Origin: Pirellulales bacterium
GTDB lineage: Bacteria; Planctomycetota; Planctomycetia; Pirellulales; DATAWG01
Assembly: GCA_036267355.1 (NCBI GenBank)
Contig: DATAWG010000006.1
Location: 1 to 52,236 of the forward strand
DNA: 52,236 bases
Reading direction: 5' to 3'
The translations under genes and the position numbers were made by a program. How positions within the stretch are numbered: position 1 is the first letter of the stretch; the number at the start of each line of letters is the position of its first letter. This document shows, piece by piece, positions 23,784-30,850 of the stretch. The notes beneath the pieces are model-generated. The model made no database searches. It had not been told where the DNA came from and saw only the letters and a program-made list of their open reading frames with translations.

Positions 23784-24452
23784 TTACAGATCTCCGGTAT
23801 GGTTTTCCGCGTTGAGCCCGGCGGCTTTGAGATGGCCGGTTTCGTTGATGACCAGAATCTTGATGCGGGTGCGCGGCGTTTCTCCTTCTCCGTCCACTTG
23901 CATTTGGTCCCACGTCAGTTTGTTGATCGCGGCATTGAAGAAGCTGAAGGGGCTCATTTGGGCGGGGATTTGCAGCAGCGACCGCAGCGCGCCGGACAAG
24001 ACGCCGCCATGGGCGACGACGACCGCAGTGCGGTGGCCGGCGGCTCGGATGGCCTCGAAGGCAGCTTGGCCGCGCTCGGCGACGGCGCGCCGTGATTCGC
24101 CGCCCGGAATGACGAAGTCGGGCGTTTGCCGCTGCCAATGGCTGGCCGCGTCGGGCCAGCGCTGTTCGATCTCGGGCCATTCCAGCCCTTGAAACTCACC
24201 GGCATTGATTTCCTTGAGGCGATCGTCGGTGCGGACCGTCAAATGGAGCGCCGCGGCCAATGGCTCCGCGGTTTGCATCGCGCGCCGCAGCGGACTGGCG
24301 TAAATCGCCTCGGCATCAATCGAACCGAGGGCGGCGGCCAAAGCGGCGGCCTGCCGCAAGCCCGTCGGCGAAAGGGCAACGTCGGACTGCCCCTGAATCC
24401 GCCGCTGGGCATTGAACAGGCTCTCCCCATGGCGAATGAAATAGAGCAGCAT
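23784..24452 (-). CDS. Histidine phosphatase (phosphoglycerate mutase-like)
   Basis: 222 aa starting MLLYFIRHGES, with the RHG motif whose His is phosphorylated. IYASPLRRAMQTAEPL holds the second phosphate-pocket Arg, LKEINAGEFQGLEWPEI the conserved acidic/Gly region, and VVVAHGGVLSGALR the second catalytic His. Related to the cobalamin phosphatase CobC, RNase H/acid phosphatase fusion partners and 2,3-bisphosphoglycerate-type mutases; the substrate cannot be assigned. A longer frame reaches 24644 but reads through a 16-bp tandem array (SPSHSLAVAQSRRRTV repeats), so the ATG at 24452 is used. Confidence 0.92.
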   Translation of the reverse strand: MLLYFIRHGESLFNAQRRIQGQSDVALSPTGLRQAAALAAALGSIDAEAIYASPLRRAMQTAEPLAAALHLTVRTDDRLKEINAGEFQGLEWPEIEQRWPDAASHWQRQTPDFVIPGGESRRAVAERGQAAFEAIRAAGHRTAVVVAHGGVLSGALRSLLQIPAQMSPFSFFNAAINKLTWDQMQVDGEGETPRTRIKILVINETGHLKAAGLNAENHTGDL

Positions 24453-24484
24453 GGCGCGGGGACGGCTGTGAGACCATGAAGCGG

Positions 24485-24628
24485 CGAGACTGTGCGACGG
24501 CGAGACTGTGCGACGGCGAGACTGTGCGACGGCAAGACTGTGCGACGGCGAGACTGTGCGACGGCGAGACTGTGCGACGGCAAGACTGTGCGACGGCGAG
24601 ACTGTGCGACGGCGAGGCCGTGCGGCCA
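24485..24628. repeat. 16-bp tandem array, 8 full units plus a degenerate ninth
   Basis: The unit CGAGACTGTGCGACGG is repeated exactly from 24485 to 24612. Units 4 and 7 begin CA instead of CG, giving a partial 48-bp superperiod (CG, CG, CA). Unit 9 (24613-24628) is diverged. 48 bp is 16 codons, so every frame stays open and translates to a repetitive peptide. The array sits between the phosphatase start and the end of the GAF-PAS-PilZ gene, and looks like a recent, possibly length-variable expansion. Confidence 0.92.
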
Positions 24629-24672
24629 TGAGAGCCTCCGACAACTGCCGCGCCGGCAGCCTCTCCGCAGCC

Positions 24673-26160
24673 TCAATAGTCTATCCGACCGGTGTACTTG
24701 CAGCCAACCAGATAGGCCGGTTGGCCCTCATAGTCGGTGGGCGTGACGTGCATCACGCGGGCGGCGACGTTGATCACCACCGGTGGATTGCCGAGGGCGA
24801 CGACGTAGTCGGTTTCGCTCGGTCGCACGGCGGAGAGAAACGAGAATCCGCCGGCGCTGATGTCGAGGCATTTCACGCGGCGAAACATTCGTAGCGGAGG
24901 AAGCCGGCCATTTTCGCTCGGCGCGATGCGCTGATAATAGGTAAACGATCTTCGCGGGCGGCGGCGGCGGTCGGTCCGCGATCCGCGCGGCAATGCATGG
25001 AATGGATTGCTGTCGGATTGCCATCCGACCGCTTCGTCGTCGGTCGAAGTGCCGGCAGCGGCAGTCGCTTGTCCGCTTGCGGCTGCCTTTTGCGATTCGA
25101 GTTCTTCGAGAACCACTTGCAGGCGGCGCGTCTGTTCCGCTTCGGCGGCTTGCAACCGGCCGACTTCTTCTTCGGCCACTCGCTGCTCGGTGATGTCGAT
25201 TCCGGTCGCGAGAATTGTTTCGATCTCGCCGCCCGATTGCGAGAGCAGGCCGAACGACCACGCGATTCTCCGCCGTTCGGCATCTTTCGTCAGAAGATAA
25301 CCCTCGTGCACCAAGGGTCCGGGATCGGATTTCAATTTGACGAAGATTGCTTTGAGGGCGTCGGCTTCGCCGGGAATGAGCAGGGCGCTCCAGACCGCGC
25401 GATCGCGGACTTCGTCGCACGAATAGCCGGTCATTTGCTCGCAAGCGGAATTCGCGCGAACGATCCGTCCTGCCGGCGTGAGAACGAGCACGAGGGCATC
25501 GACGGTTTCCATGATCGTCGAGGCAAATCGCCGCTGGTATTCCAACGTTTTGGCCGTCTGGTCCCGAGCGATATTCGTGCTCACCAGGTGCGCGATCATC
25601 TCCGCATACAGCAGGTCGTCTTGAGGAAACTGCCGCGGACGAGGGCTAAAGGCGCCGATCACGCCGTACGACTGATCGTGAGATCGAAGCGGCACCACGA
25701 CCGCGCTGGCTATTCCTTGGCTCCAAAGCCATTCGTCGGCAAATCGTCCTTCCGTGGAAAAATCGGCCACCGTGACGACCTCACCCGCGTGCAGAGCGTA
25801 GGCCGCGAGCGACCGGCTCGGATCGAGGGAAAACTGACGGGTCAGAACCGAACGTCGTCGCGCATCGCCGTTCGGGGAATCATCCGGCGACGCAACCATC
25901 GCCAGACGCATTTCCAGCTTGGTGCGATCGTCGCACAATTCGGCGACGCCAAACCGTTCGACCGCCAGCGACTCGGCAACAAGCGCGGCGGCATCTTGCA
26001 CCAGCAGATGCACGTTTGGCGCAACGGCACGGCGGCCCAATTCGACGACTGCCGCCTGACGGCGAGAGGCTCGGTCGCGGGATTGCGCGCTCGCGGCTGG
26101 CAATGCGAAGTCGGTCGGCAGACCGGTCAGATCGAAGGTTTGAGGCGTTTTCATGCTCAT
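24673..26160 (-). CDS. GAF-PAS-PilZ signalling protein
   Basis: 495 aa, cytoplasmic. A GAF domain (about 35-200; HAGEVVTVADFSTEGRF, VVPLRSHDQSYGVIGAFS) is followed by a PAS domain with its PAC tail (about 210-335; FASTIMETVDALVLVLTPAGRIVRAN, GIDITEQR). A short coiled coil (about 332-363) and a C-terminal PilZ domain (about 385-495) come next. PilZ marks are the Arg-rich RRRRPRRSF stretch and DISAGGFSF, close to the RxxxR...D/NxSxxG that binds cyclic di-GMP. There is no kinase, GGDEF, EAL or HTH output, so the protein seems to combine a small-molecule or redox input with cyclic di-GMP binding. It follows a small membrane protein gene by 28 bases on the same strand. Confidence 0.88.
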   Translation of the reverse strand: MSMKTPQTFDLTGLPTDFALPAASAQSRDRASRRQAAVVELGRRAVAPNVHLLVQDAAALVAESLAVERFGVAELCDDRTKLEMRLAMVASPDDSPNGDARRRSVLTRQFSLDPSRSLAAYALHAGEVVTVADFSTEGRFADEWLWSQGIASAVVVPLRSHDQSYGVIGAFSPRPRQFPQDDLLYAEMIAHLVSTNIARDQTAKTLEYQRRFASTIMETVDALVLVLTPAGRIVRANSACEQMTGYSCDEVRDRAVWSALLIPGEADALKAIFVKLKSDPGPLVHEGYLLTKDAERRRIAWSFGLLSQSGGEIETILATGIDITEQRVAEEEVGRLQAAEAEQTRRLQVVLEELESQKAAASGQATAAAGTSTDDEAVGWQSDSNPFHALPRGSRTDRRRRPRRSFTYYQRIAPSENGRLPPLRMFRRVKCLDISAGGFSFLSAVRPSETDYVVALGNPPVVINVAARVMHVTPTDYEGQPAYLVGCKYTGRIDY

Positions 26161-26188
26161 CTGGGAGCTGGCATCCGATTAGCGTCAG

Positions 26189-26596
26189 TTAGGATTCTCT
26201 AGTTTCGGGTTCATGGACCGGCGCGCCGGCGTCGCTGAACTTGAGTTGCACGATATTCGCCGCCCCGGACAGAGCGGCACGCGAAATCGGTGCGTCATCG
26301 TCTGCCGGCAACGAACGTATCTCCGAGGGTATGGCCGGTTCCGCTTTCGGCGCGGAATCCGCATGCGCTCCGCGAGGAAGCGCTGCCGCCGCACCGGTGT
26401 CGTCGTGTCGTCGGCCTCCGTGGCCGGCTTCGTCGCCGGCCGGAACGAGCAGGCCCAATCGCCACAGCAATCGGCGAGGCCAAGCCGGCGAAATGCCCCA
26501 ACTTTGCAGGCAAAGGGCCAAGGCGTAGCCGAGCGCCAAGTTGAACACGGAAATAATCAGCGTACAGATAACCACAATGCCCCCTTCCACATTCAC
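26189..26596 (-). CDS. Small single-pass membrane protein, partner of the GAF-PAS-PilZ gene
   Basis: 135 aa. The N-terminus is a membrane helix (about 5-32, GGIVVICTLIISVFNLALGYALALCL), followed by a short amphipathic stretch (WPRRLLWRLGLLVP) and a hydrophilic tail. There is no cleavage site, so the helix probably stays in the membrane. No family recognised. Located 28 bases upstream of the GAF-PAS-PilZ gene on the same strand, so it may anchor or localise that protein (inference). Confidence 0.65.
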   Translation of the reverse strand: MNVEGGIVVICTLIISVFNLALGYALALCLQSWGISPAWPRRLLWRLGLLVPAGDEAGHGGRRHDDTGAAAALPRGAHADSAPKAEPAIPSEIRSLPADDDAPISRAALSGAANIVQLKFSDAGAPVHEPETRES

Positions 26597-26883
26597 GCCT
26601 TATCCAACCAGGAATTGGAAAGACGAGACCATGCAACCGTAGCTTACAGACAGCACGGGGGAAAGCCCGGAGGTTTTCCGCTGGGCAATTGCTGCGGCTT
26701 GGGCGGAACGACGTCGGCGAGTAGCGGTCGTACTGATTGTGCCGACTCGAAAATTGTCGCGGGAAGGGCGATTCGAACACGTCGTCAATCGCCGCGCACG
26801 ACCGCGGGTGTTCCGAGGCAAAGAACTAGCGTAGTGTCTGCGAAATTGGGTGTCCTATTCGGCACGCGCGCCGGCTTTTTTCA

Positions 26884-27015
26884 AACCACCGAGCCACAGA
26901 GAACACCGAGAAGACAAAGCGGAGTCGACGGGCCAAATGTTTCGCCTTGCGAAGGCGATGCTCGCCCATTTGGACGCCTCCCGCTGTTCTCTGCGTGCTC
27001 GGTGACTCCGTGGTT
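26884..27015. repeat. 132-bp element with imperfect 27-bp terminal inverted repeats
   Basis: The left end AACCACCGAGCCACAGAG (from 26884) is inverted at the right end as CTCGGTGACTCCGTGGTT (to 27015), with a few mismatches. Inside are AAATGTTTCGCCTTGCGAAGG and GGCGATGCTCGCCCATTT, also partly palindromic. This is the general AACCACGGAG.CACGGAG type of bacterial intergenic palindrome. The rest of 26597-27096 shows no gene I can support. Confidence 0.6.
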
Positions 27016-27096
27016 AACCGTTCGCGACCGTCCGTGCAAAATTTGGCGTCGAGGTGCGCGGAAAGCGTTCAAACCCCATCTGTGTGAGACGCTCCA

Positions 27097-28701
27097 CTAG
27101 CGATTCCCGGCCGGCACCTGAAGCGACGTAAGTTGGCGCAACGCTTCGACTTGGCTGCGGCGCTCGTCGGCAAGTTTCTGTAGAAATTCCGGCGATGCTT
27201 TGTCGAGCACGATAATTTCGCTACGGGCATGCGGATCGGAAAGCGGCCGGACGATGCAAATCACCTCTGCCCCCTTGGCTTTTTGCCGAATTTCGGCCAA
27301 AGTGGCGGCCTCGTCGCTTGTCAAACCAGCCGAGCCCCGCCGGATCACTGCCGCGGCCGTCGCTGCCGCGGCCGAGCCCAAGGAAGCATTGGCCGCGCCC
27401 AACGAAGCATTGGCCGGCATCTTCGCTGGCATGGCCGGCAGATCGTGTTCGGCATCCGCAAGCGAGACGGCCGGCTCGCTGCCGGGCGCTTTCGCTTCCG
27501 CGGAGGGGAGCGGCGGCGACGACGCCGATTGCGCCGTAAATTGTGCCGCTGCCAGCGCGGATTCCGGTGCGGTCGATGGCGGCGTGGCCCGGTAGACGAA
27601 GGAAAGTTTTGCCCGGTCGAGTTCCTTGTAGATCGAAGCCAGAGCGGCATAGAGGCCCTCGTTGTCGTCCGGGTCGGCCGCGTTGCAGACCCCGATGACA
27701 TATCCGTCGGCGCTCACCACACCGCCGCCGCTGCGTCCTTGCACCGGCTGCCCGGCAACTTGAAAATTCGGCGGACCGCGGAATCGATCGATCGAATCGA
27801 TGTGGCTCGATTGAACTGTCGGCGGCGCGGCATTGCTGCAACCGATGGTTGCCACACGGTCGCCCTTGTGCAGTGTGTAGCCGGGCGGCGCGACATGGAT
27901 CGCCTGCAATGCCGACGTAGCCGGTATGCTCACCAAGCCGACATCCTTTTCCAAATCACAACCGATCAGGCGGCCCGCGACCTGCTGTGGCTGTCCTGGA
28001 CCATACAGATCGACGCGGATGTCGCCTTTCCCGTCCGAATCGCGAAACAAGTGGGCACACGTCAGCACCAAGGCTTCGCCATTGCGAACATCGACAATCG
28101 TCCCGGAGCCATAGGAATTGCCGGTCCGATCGGCGACCTTCAGCCGCGCGCAGGCGGCCAGCAATTGCGCCTCGCTGAGTGCAAATCCGCCGGCCGCCCC
28201 TGCTGCGTCGGTATTGCGATCCGTGCCGCCCCTTGATCCGCCGACGGCCGGCGACTGGCTCGCGGCTGCCGCCGCCGTCGCGCCTTGGGCGAACGTCGGT
28301 TCGCGGCCGTCGATCGGCGCCATCTCCCCAGCAGCAGTGCCGGTTGCGCCGCCATTTTGCGCCGCGGCCGTGGGGCTCGGCCTGCCGGATGGATCGTAGC
28401 CCGCGCGGCGAAACATCGCCACGAGCGTGCTGATGTCGTTCATGCCAACGGTCCGCTGCACTTCCTGCCCATCCACGATCAACACGAAACAGGGAATCGA
28501 CGAAACATGAAACTTCTGCGCGAGGGCCCGATCTTGATCGATATTCACCATGCGGACCGGATATCCGGCGGCCCCGAGCTGCTGCATCACCGGCTCCATC
28601 GCACGACATGGTCCGCACCAGTCGGCTCGAAAATCAAGCAACACCGTGTCTGGGGCTCCGGTGACTCCCAACAACAGCGGCGCCAAGAGGGCGGCAAGCA
28701 T
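27097..28701 (-). CDS. Exported thioredoxin-trypsin-like protease fusion
   Basis: 534 aa. A hydrophobic start (MLAALLAPLLLGVTGA) looks like a signal peptide or anchor. A thioredoxin domain follows (about 17-105) with the redox motif WCGPC (Cys29, Cys32) and the cis-proline region SSIPCF. After a Ala/Gly-rich linker comes a trypsin-fold domain (about 172-370) with His217 (TCAHLF), Asp253 (EKDVGLVSI) and Ser324 (QGRSGGGVV). The Gly-Arg-Ser-Gly-Gly active site resembles the protease at 1470. The C-terminal third is low-complexity with a helical end (EIRQKAKGAEVI...). A thioredoxin fused ahead of a protease is unusual and suggests coupled disulfide handling and proteolysis in the envelope; neither substrate is known. 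Confidence 0.85.
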   Translation of the reverse strand: MLAALLAPLLLGVTGAPDTVLLDFRADWCGPCRAMEPVMQQLGAAGYPVRMVNIDQDRALAQKFHVSSIPCFVLIVDGQEVQRTVGMNDISTLVAMFRRAGYDPSGRPSPTAAAQNGGATGTAAGEMAPIDGREPTFAQGATAAAAASQSPAVGGSRGGTDRNTDAAGAAGGFALSEAQLLAACARLKVADRTGNSYGSGTIVDVRNGEALVLTCAHLFRDSDGKGDIRVDLYGPGQPQQVAGRLIGCDLEKDVGLVSIPATSALQAIHVAPPGYTLHKGDRVATIGCSNAAPPTVQSSHIDSIDRFRGPPNFQVAGQPVQGRSGGGVVSADGYVIGVCNAADPDDNEGLYAALASIYKELDRAKLSFVYRATPPSTAPESALAAAQFTAQSASSPPLPSAEAKAPGSEPAVSLADAEHDLPAMPAKMPANASLGAANASLGSAAAATAAAVIRRGSAGLTSDEAATLAEIRQKAKGAEVICIVRPLSDPHARSEIIVLDKASPEFLQKLADERRSQVEALRQLTSLQVPAGNR

Positions 28702-28710
28702 AGTCTCTCC

Positions 28711-29016
28711 TTAGACAGTGCGGGATCGGCTTCGTGCGGGATCGGGAAATGCAGGCTCTTCGAATGAAGACTCGGCCCCCGGATCGCTGCAAATTCCATG
28801 GAGGGAATTGAAAACACAGCGGCTGCGCGGGCGGACCGCCGGAAGGGGACGTCCGGGCGGGTTGACCGGCGGTGGTTCGGCGTCGGCGGCTTGCTCGTCC
28901 GGCATCCATGCCGGACGATCGTAGGCAGGTGGGCACACTGGGTGGGGCAAGCCGCGGACATGCCGCCGCGAACCGTGCGGCGTTGGGGCGGGTCCTCGAT
29001 CTAATGGGCGCGGCAT
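28711..29016 (-). CDS. Possible small hypothetical protein upstream of the Trx-protease gene
   Basis: A 101-aa frame with ATG at 29016 and GGAG just upstream (spacing short). The product is Pro/Arg-rich with a Cys-containing tail and no recognisable domain. It ends 9 bases before the thioredoxin-protease start, which would fit an operon, but the composition is also compatible with non-coding GC-rich DNA. Outside this frame, the 28702-29179 gap holds only the REP-like hairpin at 29101-29168. Confidence 0.25.
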   Translation of the reverse strand: MPRPLDRGPAPTPHGSRRHVRGLPHPVCPPAYDRPAWMPDEQAADAEPPPVNPPGRPLPAVRPRSRCVFNSLHGICSDPGAESSFEEPAFPDPARSRSRTV

Positions 29017-29100
29017 CTTCTCCGAGCCCGCCGATTTCCGCAATGCCAGTTCGAAGAATTCCGGCGATTGCGGCCCCCGCGCCACGCTGAGATCCGGCCC

Positions 29101-29168
29101 GACGCGCGAACCGCAAGCGAGCCGCAACACCGAACTGAGCCGGAGGCTCGCTCGCGGTTTCGCGCGTC
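29101..29168. repeat. REP-like hairpin, family B (full copy)
   Basis: GACGCGCGAACCGCAAGCGAG (29101-) is inverted at 29145-29168 as GGCTCGCTCGCGGTTTCGCGCGTC, a 22-24 bp stem with one or two mismatches and a 21-base loop. The right arm recurs at 44195-44215, 44816-44836 and 48671-48694. Located between the 3' end of the aminotransferase gene and the next gene. Confidence 0.8.
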
Positions 29169-29179
29169 GCACGTTGGCT

Positions 29180-30517
29180 CTAGCCCGCCAAGGATTCAAT
29201 CGCCGCGACCTCGCGCAGCACCCGTAGGCCCGCCGCGATTTCCTCGGGCGTGATGCAGAGCGGCGGGCAGAAGCGAATGCCCGCCTTGCCGCAGGGCAAG
29301 AGCAATAGCCCATGGTGAAAGGCCAACTGAATCACCCGGTCGCGGCGAGCCGGATCGGGCTGGCCGTCGCGAGTCACGTCGATCGCTCGCATGAGCCCCA
29401 AACCGCGCACGTCGATCAGCCAGCGATGCTCCATCGCCAGCAGTTCCAGAGCGGCGGCCAATTGATCGCCGCGCGCCGCCGCGTTCGCGCGAAATTCTCG
29501 TTCAATGAGATCGAGCGTCGCGAGCGCCGCTCGGCAACAAACCGGATTGCCGCCAAAGGTCGACGCGTGGCTTCCCGGCGACCAATCCATGAACTGCGCT
29601 TTTGCGATGATCGCTCCCAGCGGCATTCCGCTGGCAATCCCTTTGGCCACGCAGATCACATCCGGCGCGGCCGAATCGCCGAAATGCTGGCAGGCAAACA
29701 TTCGGCCGGTGCGCCCCAAGCCGGCTTGAATTTCGTCCATCACGAGCACGATTCCATGCTCGTCGCACACTTCGCGCAGCATCGGCAGAAAACCGGGGGA
29801 CGGCACTCGGTATCCCCCTTCTCCTTGAATCGGCTCGACGAAAATGCCCGCCACTTCGTCCGGCGGCGCCGTCGTGGCGAACAAGTTTTCCAGTTCCATC
29901 CGAGAGCAATCGAACGGCAGCCGATGCACCCCCGGCACCAGCGGGCCAAAGCCCCGCTGATGCACGCTTTTCGAACCGCTGAGCGACATCGCGCCATACG
30001 TTCGGCCGTGAAACGCGCCGTAAAACGAAATCAGCCGCTGCCGCCGCGTGTGAAACCGCACGAGCTTGAGCGCGCCCTCGATCGCCTCAGTTCCGCTATT
30101 GGTGAAAAACACGCGCTTCGGACCGTGCCCGGGGGCTAATCGGGCCAGCCGCTCCGCCAGTTCGATTTCGGGAGCATAGTAGAAATCCGTGCCCGACATG
30201 TGCAGCAACCGCTGCGCCTGATCGACGATTGCCGCAACGACTTCAGGATGGCAATGGCCGGTGGAAGTGACCGCGATGCCGGCGGTGAAATCGAGAAACC
30301 GGTTGCCGTCGATGTCTTCGATCGTCGAGCCATAGCCGCGTTCGACCACCAGCGGATAAAGCCGGGTATAGGAAGGCGACATGACTGCCGCGTCGCGCGC
30401 CAGCCACCCGGCCGCCTTGGGCCCCGGCAGATGCGTGACCAAATGCGGCACCGCTGCCAAAGCCGTGTGAACCACCGGCGAAATTTGTGAATGCGGCGTC
30501 ATCGGAAAGGTAGACAT
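29180..30517 (-). CDS. Class III PLP-dependent aminotransferase (GABA/ornithine-type)
   Basis: 445 aa from the ATG at 30517; a GTG at 30529 is also in frame. Fold type I class III landmarks: FLDFTAGIAVTSTGHCHPEVV, FTNSGTEAIEGALKL (phosphate cup), FYGAFHGRTYGAMSLSGSK, FVEPIQGEGGY, LVMDEIQAGLGRTG with the Asp that holds the pyridine nitrogen, and ICVAKGIASGMPLGAI with the Schiff-base Lys. It most resembles 4-aminobutyrate or ornithine/acetylornithine-type enzymes. An aldehyde dehydrogenase lies upstream on the same strand, so an omega-amino acid to semialdehyde to acid route (as in GABA or lysine breakdown) is plausible, though a hairpin stands between the genes. Confidence 0.9.
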   Translation of the reverse strand: MSTFPMTPHSQISPVVHTALAAVPHLVTHLPGPKAAGWLARDAAVMSPSYTRLYPLVVERGYGSTIEDIDGNRFLDFTAGIAVTSTGHCHPEVVAAIVDQAQRLLHMSGTDFYYAPEIELAERLARLAPGHGPKRVFFTNSGTEAIEGALKLVRFHTRRQRLISFYGAFHGRTYGAMSLSGSKSVHQRGFGPLVPGVHRLPFDCSRMELENLFATTAPPDEVAGIFVEPIQGEGGYRVPSPGFLPMLREVCDEHGIVLVMDEIQAGLGRTGRMFACQHFGDSAAPDVICVAKGIASGMPLGAIIAKAQFMDWSPGSHASTFGGNPVCCRAALATLDLIEREFRANAAARGDQLAAALELLAMEHRWLIDVRGLGLMRAIDVTRDGQPDPARRDRVIQLAFHHGLLLLPCGKAGIRFCPPLCITPEEIAAGLRVLREVAAIESLAG

Positions 30518-30603
30518 CGGAACCACCACGCCTTACTGAGAGAATCACGAAGAACCGAGGGCAACCAGGAAATACGCGAAAGAAACGAAAAAGGGGAACC
30601 ACT

Positions 30604-30639
30604 GGATAACACGGATAACACCGATAACACCGATAACAC
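30604..30639. repeat. 9-bp tandem repeat, four units (GGATAACAC)
   Basis: GGATAACAC is repeated at 30604-30612 and 30613-30621, then CGATAACAC at 30622-30630 and 30631-30639. Four units in direct tandem just upstream of the aminotransferase gene. Shared arrays of this kind are common in intergenic DNA and may bind a protein or be slippage products. Confidence 0.75.
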
Positions 30640-30677
30640 GGTCGAACGGCCAAACGACGGACGCGACGGCTCGCCGG

Positions 30678-30715
30678 CGAGCCTTATAGGCGCGCCGGCC
30701 ATCCTATAAGGCTCG
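30678..30715. repeat. Perfect 13-bp inverted repeat
   Basis: CGAGCCTTATAGG (30678-30690) and CCTATAAGGCTCG (30703-30715) are exact reverse complements around a 12-base loop. A run of A residues follows on the plus strand. It may be a bidirectional terminator or a REP-type palindrome in the gap between the aldehyde dehydrogenase 3' end and the aminotransferase 5' end. Confidence 0.55.
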
Positions 30716-30741
30716 GCCGAAAAATAGCTTCTCCCCAGAAC

Positions 30742-30764
30742 CCCTCTCCCCTTGCGGGAGAGGG
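30742..30764 (-). terminator. GC-rich hairpin 3' of the aldehyde dehydrogenase gene
   Basis: CCCTCTCCC-CTTGC-GGGAGAGGG forms a 9-bp perfect stem, flanked by GAACCCCT and GAGGGGTTC that can extend it. It lies about 90 bases past the aldehyde dehydrogenase stop. No T-run follows, so it is a weak terminator candidate; the CCCTCTCCCC/GGGAGAGGG core is also a very widespread bacterial intergenic repeat. Confidence 0.45.
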
Positions 30765-30812
30765 CAGGGTGAGGGGTTCGAAATGCGGAAGTTATTGTTC
30801 GCCCGAGCCGAA

Positions 30813-30848
30813 GGCCTGCGGAGGGGCCTGCGGAGGGGCCTGCGGAGG
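30813..30848. repeat. 12-bp tandem repeat, three units (GGCCTGCGGAGG)
   Basis: Exact units at 30813-30824, 30825-30836 and 30837-30848, ending two bases before the aldehyde dehydrogenase stop codon on the other strand. Confidence 0.85.
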
Positions 30849-30850
30849 CT

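Noticed and set aside
24485-24628. Tandem array considered as a CRISPR
   Set aside because: The 16-bp units are contiguous with no spacers, and no cas gene is in the window.
26213-27100. 295-aa plus-strand frame
   Set aside because: It crosses the small membrane protein gene in antisense and the 26884-27015 repeat; composition is not protein-like.
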